Below, in pieces: positions 17,162 to 23,918 of a DNA stretch of 64,000 nt. Numbering within the stretch: position 1 is the first letter of the stretch; each line of letters starts with the position of its first letter. Source of the stretch: Denitratisoma sp. DHT3 (GTDB lineage: Bacteria; Pseudomonadota; Gammaproteobacteria; Burkholderiales; Rhodocyclaceae); contig NZ_CP020914.1 in NCBI RefSeq assembly GCF_007833355.1, positions 1,474,047 to 1,538,046 on the forward strand, read 5' to 3'. Made by a program: the position numbers and the translations under genes. A model generated the notes under the pieces. That model saw only the letters and a program-made list of their open reading frames with translations. It was not told the origin of the DNA and searched no databases.

Positions 17162-18733
17162 TCAGTGCGCGTGGCCGGCGGCAGCGGCCTTGCTGGTCGA
17201 CAGACGCAACAGATAGGCGCCCTTGCTGACCACCCGCTGGCCCGCTTCCAGCCCGGAGATCACCGCAATCCGGTTACCGTCGCGCGCCCCGGTCTGCACG
17301 ATGCGCCGCTCGAAGCGTGCGCCGCCGATCTGCACATAGACCACCTGAGCGCCGTTCTCGTCCTGCACCGCGCTGGCCGGGATCAATACCGCCTCCTGCC
17401 CGCCGCCGGCAAAGACCTGAATCCGGGCCGTCAGCCCCAGCCGCAGCAAGCGTTCCGGATTGGCAAATTCGAAAATCACCGGCACTGTGCGCGTCTGCGC
17501 ATCGACCATGCCGCCGACGGCGATCAGCGATCCATTGCGGCCGATGTCGATGGCAAAGCCCTGATCGTAGCCATCGACGGTGAAGGCCGCGCCGGTCGGC
17601 TTGCCCAGGCGGCCGATATCGCTTTCCGGCACCCGCGCATCGAGCCAGAGCTTGCCGGTGTTGGCGATATGCAGCAGCGGCGCTCCCTCATTGACGAAAG
17701 CCCCGGCGGCGGCCGTTACCTCGGCGACGATGCCATCCATCGGCGCCTTGAGCGCAATGCCCCCGCTGCCGCCGAGTTGCTGCGCCCGAGCCGTGGCCGC
17801 CTGCACTTCGGCCTGCGCCGTGCGCTCATTCGCCCGTGCATCGAGCAGGCGTTTCTCGGCGACGGCCTCTTCCTTGAACAGCAGCTCCATGCGCTCGCGT
17901 TCGCGCCGGGCCTGTTCGAGCGCCACCTGCGCCTTGCCGGCCGCCGCCTCTAGGCTGGCCTGATCGCTATCGCCACCGAGGCGCGGGCCGAGCACGGCCA
18001 GCACTTGCCCTTTTTTGACCGCCTGCCCGATGCGCGGAAAGCCGTTGACCGCGCGCAGCACGCCAGCGGTCGGCGCCACCAGTTGCGCCTCGCTGCCCGC
18101 TGGCGCCCGGATCGTGCCGGTGGCGGCAATCGCGGTGCGCGCCGTGCCCTTGACCGCTTCCGCCGTGGCGAAATCGATCTTCCACTGCTGTTCCTTGCTG
18201 AAGGGGATGCCTTCCTCGTCATGCGCGTGGCCGCCATGTCCGGACTTGGCAGCGTTCATATCGGCGTAGACGGTCACCGGGCCGAGATCGTGCGTCAGTG
18301 TGCCGAGATCCGATTCCAGGATCACGCTCAACTCGCGCTCGCCAATAATGGTGGGGGTCACTGTTGCCCGGAAAATGCCAGGCACCGCCGGGGCCTCGAC
18401 GATAAAACGCTCGTCGGCAGCAGCCTTCTCACCAGCGAGCACGATAGTCAGCTTGCCTTGCGCGACTGGCTTGAAGTCGGCAAGTCGCGTCAGATGTGCA
18501 GCCAGCGTTGCCGGCTTGCCGACGACCAGGGGCGGGAACTCCAGGAAAAGCTCCGTCTGGTCGGTGAACTGGGTCAGGGTTTCCGGCTCGTCGTGAGCCT
18601 GCGCGGTGGCCGCCGGCTTGCTGCCGTGATCGTCCTTGGCGGTAGTTTTGTCGCCGCAAGCGGACAGGAGCAGGGACAGGGCGACAAGGCCCGCGATCAG
18701 CGATACCTGCGGGGCGATGGATGGAGTCTTCAT
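17162..18733 (-). CDS. czcB: CzcB-type efflux periplasmic adaptor with an extra N-terminal domain
   Basis: Lipoprotein-type membrane-fusion protein of 523 residues (signal MKTPSIAPQVSLIAGLVALS.. ending in lipobox LSAC). Residues about 40-170 form an additional beta domain (QFTDQTELFLEFPPL to GPVTVYADM) that precedes the ordinary adaptor; a His/Asp stretch SGHGGHAHDEEG links them. Then come the barrel-sandwich and hairpin (VKKGQVLAVLG, QVALEQARRERERMELL), beta barrel and a C-terminal membrane-proximal domain ending AAAGHAH. The start overlaps the czcC stop (ATGA). The extra domain and the His-rich ends point to periplasmic metal capture. Confidence 0.92.
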   Translation of the reverse strand: MKTPSIAPQVSLIAGLVALSLLLSACGDKTTAKDDHGSKPAATAQAHDEPETLTQFTDQTELFLEFPPLVVGKPATLAAHLTRLADFKPVAQGKLTIVLAGEKAAADERFIVEAPAVPGIFRATVTPTIIGERELSVILESDLGTLTHDLGPVTVYADMNAAKSGHGGHAHDEEGIPFSKEQQWKIDFATAEAVKGTARTAIAATGTIRAPAGSEAQLVAPTAGVLRAVNGFPRIGQAVKKGQVLAVLGPRLGGDSDQASLEAAAGKAQVALEQARRERERMELLFKEEAVAEKRLLDARANERTAQAEVQAATARAQQLGGSGGIALKAPMDGIVAEVTAAAGAFVNEGAPLLHIANTGKLWLDARVPESDIGRLGKPTGAAFTVDGYDQGFAIDIGRNGSLIAVGGMVDAQTRTVPVIFEFANPERLLRLGLTARIQVFAGGGQEAVLIPASAVQDENGAQVVYVQIGGARFERRIVQTGARDGNRIAVISGLEAGQRVVSKGAYLLRLSTSKAAAAGHAH

Positions 18734-19956
18734 TCGGGATGGCTTCCGGTCAATTGATCGAGTTCGATGCGCGCATCGCGCGCTTTGCCTTCGAGATCGA
18801 GGGCCGTGGTTTCCGCTTCCAGCGCGCCTTTGTAGGCGTCGAGCAGTTCCAGGATGGTCGATTCGCCGGCGCGGTAGGCGGTTTCGGCGATGCGCACCAG
18901 GTCGGCGGAGGGAGCCACGGCCTCGCGGCGGTAGCGCTCGGCGGCGGCAATCAACTGCACCAACTGGCGATGCAGGCCGATCAGCTCGCCCTCGGCCTTC
19001 TGTCTGGTCAGCGCCTGTTCGGCTCGCGCCGCCTGGGCCTGCGCCGCGCTGCGTTGCTCGGCGCCCTGCTGTCGGTCGAAAATCGGCAAGGCCATCGAGA
19101 CCGAAAACAGCGTGCCTGATTCGCGCAGCAGACCGTCGTCGGTGCGCTTGCCGCCGATGCCGACCGTCAGCTCGGGAAAGTTGCGCTGCGCCGCTGCGTG
19201 GTCGGCATTCGCGGCTTCCGCACGGGCCGCTAGCGCGGCCAGGTCCGGGCGTTGCGCCAGGCGCGCCTGCAACGCGGGCAAACCGGCGGGCAGCGTGGGC
19301 AGTAACGCCCCGCTGACGCCTTCCTCCGTGGGTTCCGATCCGATCAGTGCGGCCAGCCGCGCCCGGCTGCGTTCCAGCCCTGCGCGTGCTTCGGCCGTCT
19401 TGGCTTCGGCCGCCTGCTGTTCGCGCGCCAATCGACGCCGGTCATAGCCCGAGGCATCCCCGGCACGCGCCAGCTTGTCGACTACGCTGCCGATGACCGC
19501 GAAGCGCGCCCGCCAGGCGTCCATGACATTCACGGCCAACTGCTGCCGCAGTACCTCATGAAAACTGCGGCGTACCTCGGCCGCACGCTCCACACGCCCG
19601 GTACGGGTGTCGGCTTCTGTGGCGTCGAGCCGCAGGCGTGCCGCGTCCTGCCGCAAGCCACGGCGCCCGGAGACATCGAGCGGCTGGGCCAGGCGCCAGG
19701 CCGTTTCGCGCGATGCCCCGGTTTTATCGCGGGAGAATTCCAGCGCAGGGTTTGCCCAGGTGCTCGCCGCGACCACATCGGCATCCGCTTCGGCGACCCG
19801 TGCGCGGGCCAGTTCGGCGAGTTCGGGACGCGCCAGCGCGCGGCGCAGCGCTTCGCCCTCGGTCAAAGGCGCGGCCAGGCTGGTCAAGGGCGATAGCAGT
19901 CCAATAGCCATAGCTAAGGCTGACGTGCGCCAGAAACTGGGATGTAGGGTAAACAT
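18730..19956 (-). CDS. czcC: CzcC-type outer-membrane efflux channel
   Basis: TolC-family outer-membrane factor, 408 residues. The start at 19956 (MFTLHPSFWRTSALAMAIGLL..SLAAP, signal peptide) has GAGGA 5 bases upstream. Two OEP repeats are visible with the long Ala/Arg-rich coiled helices (LEFSRDKTGASRETAWRLAQ; LAALAARAEAANADHAAAQ) and the usual GESTILELLDAYKGALEAE near the C-terminus. Second gene of the czcICBA-like operon. Confidence 0.92.
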   Translation of the reverse strand: MFTLHPSFWRTSALAMAIGLLSPLTSLAAPLTEGEALRRALARPELAELARARVAEADADVVAASTWANPALEFSRDKTGASRETAWRLAQPLDVSGRRGLRQDAARLRLDATEADTRTGRVERAAEVRRSFHEVLRQQLAVNVMDAWRARFAVIGSVVDKLARAGDASGYDRRRLAREQQAAEAKTAEARAGLERSRARLAALIGSEPTEEGVSGALLPTLPAGLPALQARLAQRPDLAALAARAEAANADHAAAQRNFPELTVGIGGKRTDDGLLRESGTLFSVSMALPIFDRQQGAEQRSAAQAQAARAEQALTRQKAEGELIGLHRQLVQLIAAAERYRREAVAPSADLVRIAETAYRAGESTILELLDAYKGALEAETTALDLEGKARDARIELDQLTGSHPE

Positions 19957-20065
19957 CGAAATCCTCAACGAATGTTGAAAGCAAGGGATTTCGACGGGAC
20001 GTCACCGCAACCCGAACTACGGGTGGGGTGGAAAAACTAATGCCTAGGGAAAGCGCCCCGCCGAA

Positions 20066-20449
20066 TCAGGCGAGGGAATCTCGCGGCGGACGATCAAGCC
20101 CTGCCGGGATAAAAGAGGCAAACGGGGATAAGGGAGGTGCTATTAAAACGTGGTGGCCAAGGTTCGGCGATGAAACCAAATTAGATGCGGTTACAGCGGT
20201 TGCCGTTGTGCTATGCGCATGACAATGACCACCCGAAGACTTCTTGCCTTGCTGTGTATCCGTATCGCCGTTCGCACGCTCATCGGCCATCGTCTCCGAA
20301 ACGCTGTGACTGTGCTGATCTACATGGAAGTGCTGCTCAGACCCACCTTGCGGGAGATGATCGATAGCGTCGCACACACCCGCCACGGCCGCAAAAGCAG
20401 CGTTCAGCGAAAAAATAACGGACAGGAGAATGACGATAAGGGTGCGCAT
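20066..20449 (-). CDS. czcI: CzcI-like small periplasmic protein
   Basis: A 127-residue exported protein with signal peptide MRTLIVILLSVIFSLNAAFA, then Cys (GVCDAI) and His-rich patches (EQHFHVDQHSHS and GGHCHAHS). Position directly in front of czcCBA and the His pattern match CzcI of the Cupriavidus czcICBA operon, whose exact role is a periplasmic accessory or regulatory one. The first 13 codons and the upstream region also occur, interrupted, at 31115-31153. Confidence 0.8.
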   Translation of the reverse strand: MRTLIVILLSVIFSLNAAFAAVAGVCDAIDHLPQGGSEQHFHVDQHSHSVSETMADERANGDTDTQQGKKSSGGHCHAHSTTATAVTASNLVSSPNLGHHVLIAPPLSPFASFIPAGLDRPPRDSLA

Positions 20450-20638
20450 CTGCTGACCATCTTACCGCATCCGAATGAAAACGAGAACCGACAAGGAGAA
20501 CCAAATACACCACTAAACTCCAAACTTCCCGAGAGAGAATTTCGAAATGCGCCCTTTTTGGATCGATTTCGAAATCCGGACCACCCCATTGCAAGCTGTA
20601 ATTGTCGATAGTACTGAATAGTCAGGAATCGACAATGA
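20411..20638. repeat. 228-bp exact direct repeat, copy 1 (czcI start - alpA start)
   Basis: Identical by eye to 31115-31342 (offset 10704). It holds the first 13 codons of czcI on the minus strand, the czcI-alpA divergent promoter region and the alpA start codon. Identity stops one base after the alpA ATG, beyond which the two alpA copies differ at about one base in ten. Confidence 0.9.
20601..20636. promoter_or_regulatory. Inverted repeat over the alpA start, copy 1
   Basis: ATTGTCGA (20601-20608) and TCGACAAT (20629-20636) are inverted around a 20-bp centre; the right arm includes the first two bases of the alpA ATG. It may be an operator or an mRNA hairpin that hides the start. The centre holds CTGAATAGTCAGGAAT, a motif also found at 31318-31333 and 33063-33078. 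Confidence 0.5.
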
Positions 20639-20895
20639 ACAAACCAATACAGGTCAAGCGCTTGATCAGACGAGAAGAACTACTTCGTCTAATCCCACTT
20701 TCCGACTCGGCAATTTACCGGCTCGAAAAGTCCGGTAGCTTTCCCAATAGATTCAATCTAACGCCACGTTGCGTTGTCTGGGATCTTGACGAAGTGGAGG
20801 GCTGGATTCAAGAAAGACGCTCAGCGCTCATCCAATCCCAGCTTTCCCCGGATGTCCAAAAACGCAAATTCAGGCCTGTCCGGAAACAGGCCTGA
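20635..20895 (+). CDS. AlpA-family excisionase/regulator, copy 1
   Basis: An 86-residue MerR-like helix-turn-helix protein (VKRLIRREELLRLIPLSDSA, IYRLEKSGSFPNRF, VVWDLDEVEGWIQERR) of the AlpA/phage CP4-57 regulator family, which typically controls or directs excision of integrative elements. I start it at the ATG 20635. In copy 2 (31339) the corresponding protein sits next to the integrase; here the downstream DNA is replaced by a truncated IS91-type element. The two copies are about 90% identical, so both probably descend from related islands. Confidence 0.85.
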   Translation: MNKPIQVKRLIRREELLRLIPLSDSAIYRLEKSGSFPNRFNLTPRCVVWDLDEVEGWIQERRSALIQSQLSPDVQKRKFRPVRKQA

Positions 20896-20918
20896 CCACT
20901 GGCACCAGCCCGCTCTGT

Positions 20919-21854
20919 TTGCGGCAAAGCCTGCCGGCGGGCGACGGCACGGCACGCATCGGCGCGGTCGTCTTCATCCACCGCTTCGGCGCGCTGATGA
21001 ACGCTCACCTTCACTTCCATGTCATCGTGATCGATGGGATGTTTTGGGGGAAGGAGGCCGCGAGTCTGCATTTCGAGGAGACGCACCTCAGCGCGGAAGC
21101 GCTGGCGCGACTGCAATCGACGCTGCGCAAACGGATCGTCAGTCTTTTCGTTCGGCGCGGCCTGCTCGATTCGGCCGAGGGCGAAGCCCTGCGCCGCTGC
21201 GCGCACGGCGGCGGCTTCTCGCTCGACGCTGGCGTGCGCATCGAAGGGGACGACCGGCAAGGGCGGGAGCGCCTGCTGCGCTACTGCGCCCGCCCGGCCT
21301 TCGCGCAGGAACGGTTGCGGCAGATCGATGCGGAGCACCTCGTCTATGAGAGCCCCAAGCCGGGACCGGGCGGGCGCGTCAGCCAGATCCTGACGCCCCT
21401 CGAACTGCTCGATCGCCTCGCCGCGCTGATCCCGCCGCCCCGGCGCCACCGGCATCGTTACTACGGCGTGCTGGCGCCGAATGCCCCCCTTCGGTCGGCG
21501 GTCACGGCACTGGCAGCGGCGCCGAAGCCACCCTCGGTCGAGGCCGATGCCGTGGCGGAGGAAAGTGCGATCCGTCGGGCGGCGCGCTATGCCTGGGCGC
21601 TCTTGCTGGCGCGCATCTACGAGGTGTTCCCGCTCACCTGCCCAAAGTGCGGCGGCGCGATGCGGATCATCGCCTTCATCGACGAGGGCGAGGCGATCCG
21701 AAAGATCCTCCAGCACCTGGGCGAGCCGATCGAACCGCCCAAGTTGGCCCCGGCGCGCGGCCCGCCGCTGTGGGAGGCGGCGGGACAGGGCCACGCCGAT
21801 CCGCTGGCGCAGTCAATCCCCGAGTTCGAGTTCGATCAGCGGATCGCGTGGTAG
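20919..21854 (+). pseudogene. IS91-family (ISCR20-like) transposase, N-terminally truncated
   Basis: Encodes about 311 residues starting in the region LRQSLPAGDGTARIGAVVF, with the HUH-type metal site HLHFHVIVIDG, the tyrosine motif RYYGVLAPN, a late zinc knuckle CPKCGGAM and the natural C-terminus FDQRIAW. The N-terminal zinc finger and about 155 residues present in copies B and C are absent, along with the promoter. Confidence 0.9.
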
Positions 21855-21888
21855 CGGACGGCGGCGAACGCCGCCCGACGGGAACGCT

Positions 21889-21944
21889 CTTGCCCGAGGC
21901 CCGCAATACGCCCGACAGAGGGCGTATTGCGGGCCTCGGGCAAG
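21889..21944. repeat. 25-bp perfect hairpin at the oriIS end, copy A
   Basis: Arms 21889-21913 and 21920-21944 (starting CTTGCCCGAGGCCCGC) are perfect inverted repeats around the 6-base loop GACAGA; a smaller GGCGGCG/CGCCGCC hairpin lies just before it. It sits 35 bases after the transposase stop, where IS91-type elements carry the origin of rolling-circle transfer. The same hairpin is at 30946-31001 in copy C. Confidence 0.8.
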
Positions 21945-22205
21945 GTTGGGCAGCGGTTGTTGCACGGCGCAATGAGCGATTGCGGACAATTTTCCAATTG
22001 ACGATGGGTTACGGGTGCGGAGATACTTCCGGGATGGCGGTTGAATTTCCTATCCGTCACTACTCATGCGACCTAACGACTGCGATTATCTAAGATTAGA
22101 AACATTTAGCCATCATAGCAGAGCAAGTTCCGACCCCTTGCAATTAGCCTTTCTCTGTTCCCGAAGTCTGCCAACGGGCATTGACCACGGGGACTTGAAC
22201 GCACT

Positions 22206-22994
22206 CTACCCCAACGCATTCTGCACCCGCAGCCCATCTGCCAAGGCCTGCACATCGTGCGTGCGGATGTAGTCCGCTCCATTGGCGAATGCAAATAGCT
22301 CCGCAGCCAGCGTAGCCGCAGCCCGCTCCGCCACCGGGCGACCGCCCACCAACGCACCCAGAAAGCTCTTGCGCGATACCGATACATACAGCGGCAACCC
22401 GTAGCGCTCCCGCAATTGGGGCAGACGCCGCAGCAGCAGCACCGAGGCCTGCGGATTAGCCCCCAGAAAAAATCCCATGCCCGGATCAAGGATCAGGCGC
22501 TCGCGCGCGATACCCGCGCCCGTAAGAGCCGCAATCCGGCGATCAAAGAAATCGATGACACTCTGCCAGACTTGCTCCGGCTCCACATCGCGGCGGTCGG
22601 CCACCAGTGCCCCGGCCAGCGAGTGCATAACTACCAGCTGGCAGTGCGCGCGCGCCAACTCAGGCCACAGCGCCGGCTCACCGAAACCGCGGATGTCATT
22701 GAGCATCGCCAGCTGCTGCCCCAGCGCCCAGCGGATCACCTGCGGCTCTGTGGCATCTACGCTGATGCGGCTGTGCTCGAGCGCCGCTACGACGGGCGCC
22801 AGCCGTGCGATCTGCTCGGTGGCACTGACGGGCGCGGCATCGGGGTTACTGCTGGCCGGGCCCAGGTCCACATAGTGGGCGCCCTGCCCCAGCAGCTCGC
22901 GGGCGTGCTGCAGCGCGCGCTGCGGGTCGAGGTAGTGCCCCCCGTCCGAGAAGGAGTCCGTGGTCAGATTGACGATGCCGATGATCGCGGTCAC
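22206..22994 (-). CDS. sul4: Sulfonamide-insensitive dihydropteroate synthase, Sul-family (sul4-like)
   Basis: A 262-residue pterin-binding TIM-barrel enzyme condensing dihydropterin pyrophosphate with p-aminobenzoate. It starts at GTG 22994 (TAIIGIVNLTTDSFSDGG). Sul-type signatures are DLGPASSNPDAAPVS, LNDIRGFGEPAL, LVVMHS, LILDPGMGFFLGANP, VSVSRKSFLGALVGG and ADYIRTHD. These are nearer to mobile Sul enzymes than to chromosomal FolP, but it is none of Sul1, Sul2 or Sul3 as I know them. Together with ISCR20-like transposases and a Chloroflexi-style palindrome upstream, sul4 is the best reading. About 150 bp between its stop and the IS end at 22055 hold no gene. A partial copy (first ~94 codons) is at 23502-23783. 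Confidence 0.78.
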   Translation of the reverse strand: MTAIIGIVNLTTDSFSDGGHYLDPQRALQHARELLGQGAHYVDLGPASSNPDAAPVSATEQIARLAPVVAALEHSRISVDATEPQVIRWALGQQLAMLNDIRGFGEPALWPELARAHCQLVVMHSLAGALVADRRDVEPEQVWQSVIDFFDRRIAALTGAGIARERLILDPGMGFFLGANPQASVLLLRRLPQLRERYGLPLYVSVSRKSFLGALVGGRPVAERAAATLAAELFAFANGADYIRTHDVQALADGLRVQNALG

Positions 22995-23024
22995 AGGCTC
23001 AGTATGCCAGATTGGATATCGGGC

Positions 23025-23066
23025 GTGTAGCGTAGGGGCAAGGCATGCCTTGCCCCTACGCTACAC
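23025..23066. repeat. 42-bp perfect palindrome between sul and the GH94-like gene
   Basis: Two 21-base arms with no loop (centre between 23045 and 23046; core GGGGCAAGGCATGCCTTGCC). It lies in the 135-bp divergent region and is repeated by the tandem duplication at 23814-23855. Palindromes of the GTAGGGGC...GCCCCTAC type are, from memory, common between genes of Chloroflexi and some cyanobacteria, so it is a clue to the donor. Confidence 0.8.
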
Positions 23067-23129
23067 TCACGCACGCATGGCAACGAGATTGGTTTGGTGA
23101 AATAATCAGGGCTTACGGGGCGTCGTTCC

Positions 23130-23501
23130 ATGCACAAACAAATATCCGTCCTCCTGCTCTGCCTGCTCCCACTGGCATCCTGCACCGAAACGCGCGTGCC
23201 CAATCCCGCACCCGTATTGACCCCCGGCGACGGAGGCAAATTCGGGCACTGGACCATGGATTCGGCTCTGGGCCCGGTCTTTAACTACACCCGGCCTGAG
23301 GGTGTGACCTACACCACCAGCTACGGTACCTCCGACCTGCACATGCACCTGATCGGCAACCAGAGCCTGAATGCCTTTGTCCGTCCAGAGGGCGGCGCCG
23401 ACATCATCATCCGCGACCCGGGCCTGCTGTGGCTGACCCGCGACCCCATCCGCCAGGCCCATCTGGCGGACGGCGCTGCGGTCGTACTGCCCGATGGCCA
23501 G
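23130..23501 (+). pseudogene. 5' fragment of the GH94-like lipoprotein gene (duplicate)
   Basis: Identical to the first 124 codons of the full gene at 23919, including the lipoprotein signal. At 23501 it runs into the antisense strand of the sul fragment, so the frame continues to 23819 as nonsense sequence. A product of the tandem duplication. Confidence 0.85.
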
Positions 23502-23783
23502 CTGCTGCCCCAGCGCCCAGCGGATCACCTGCGGCTCTGTGGCATCTACGCTGATGCGGCTGTGCTCGAGCGCCGCTACGACGGGCGCCAGCCGTGCGAT
23601 CTGCTCGGTGGCACTGACGGGCGCGGCATCGGGGTTACTGCTGGCCGGGCCCAGGTCCACATAGTGGGCGCCCTGCCCCAGCAGCTCGCGGGCGTGCTGC
23701 AGCGCGCGCTGCGGGTCGAGGTAGTGCCCCCCGTCCGAGAAGGAGTCCGTGGTCAGATTGACGATGCCGATGATCGCGGTCAC
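23502..23783 (-). pseudogene. N-terminal fragment of the sul4-like gene (duplicate)
   Basis: Carries the first ~94 codons of the dihydropteroate synthase from the GTG at 23783 and then reads into the antisense of the GH94-like gene, ending at 23106. It lacks the DPGMGFF and SRKSF segments, so it is inactive. Confidence 0.88.
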
Positions 23784-23813
23784 AGGCTCAGTATGCCAGA
23801 TTGGATATCGGGC

Positions 23814-23855
23814 GTGTAGCGTAGGGGCAAGGCATGCCTTGCCCCTACGCTACAC
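23814..23855. repeat. 42-bp perfect palindrome, duplicate copy
   Basis: The second copy of the palindrome at 23025-23066, 789 bp further on; it precedes the full-length GH94-like gene. Confidence 0.8.
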
Positions 23856-23918
23856 TCACGCACGCATGGCAACGAGATTGGTTTGGTGAAATAATCAGGG
23901 CTTACGGGGCGTCGTTCC

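Larger units (their letters stand above)
20919..22055 (+). mobile_element. IS91/ISCR-type element, copy A (5' truncated, oriIS end present)
   Basis: Begins abruptly inside the transposase gene at 20919 and runs to the oriIS-side end at 22055, defined because copy C shares sequence up to exactly the equivalent base (31112) and then differs. It contains the last two thirds of the transposase and the strong 25-bp hairpin. The terIS side is missing, so it cannot be a complete rolling-circle unit. Confidence 0.85.
22713..23501. repeat. 789-bp tandem duplication, unit 1
   Basis: Spans the first 94 codons of the sul gene (minus), the palindromic intergenic region and the first ~124 codons of the GH94-like gene (plus). 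It is followed immediately by an identical unit at 23502-24290. The break joins GCCAG in the GH gene to GCCAG in sul, a 5-bp microhomology. Confidence 0.9.

Noticed and set aside
22056-22205. Possible attC recombination site of an integron cassette behind sul
   Set aside because: I looked for the imperfect inverted core sites of an attC and found none; no integrase or other cassette is present, so this is not an integron context.
23130-23819. A 229-residue frame joining the GH N-terminus to another sequence
   Set aside because: The second part is the antisense of sul; the frame results from the tandem duplication and is not a new gene.
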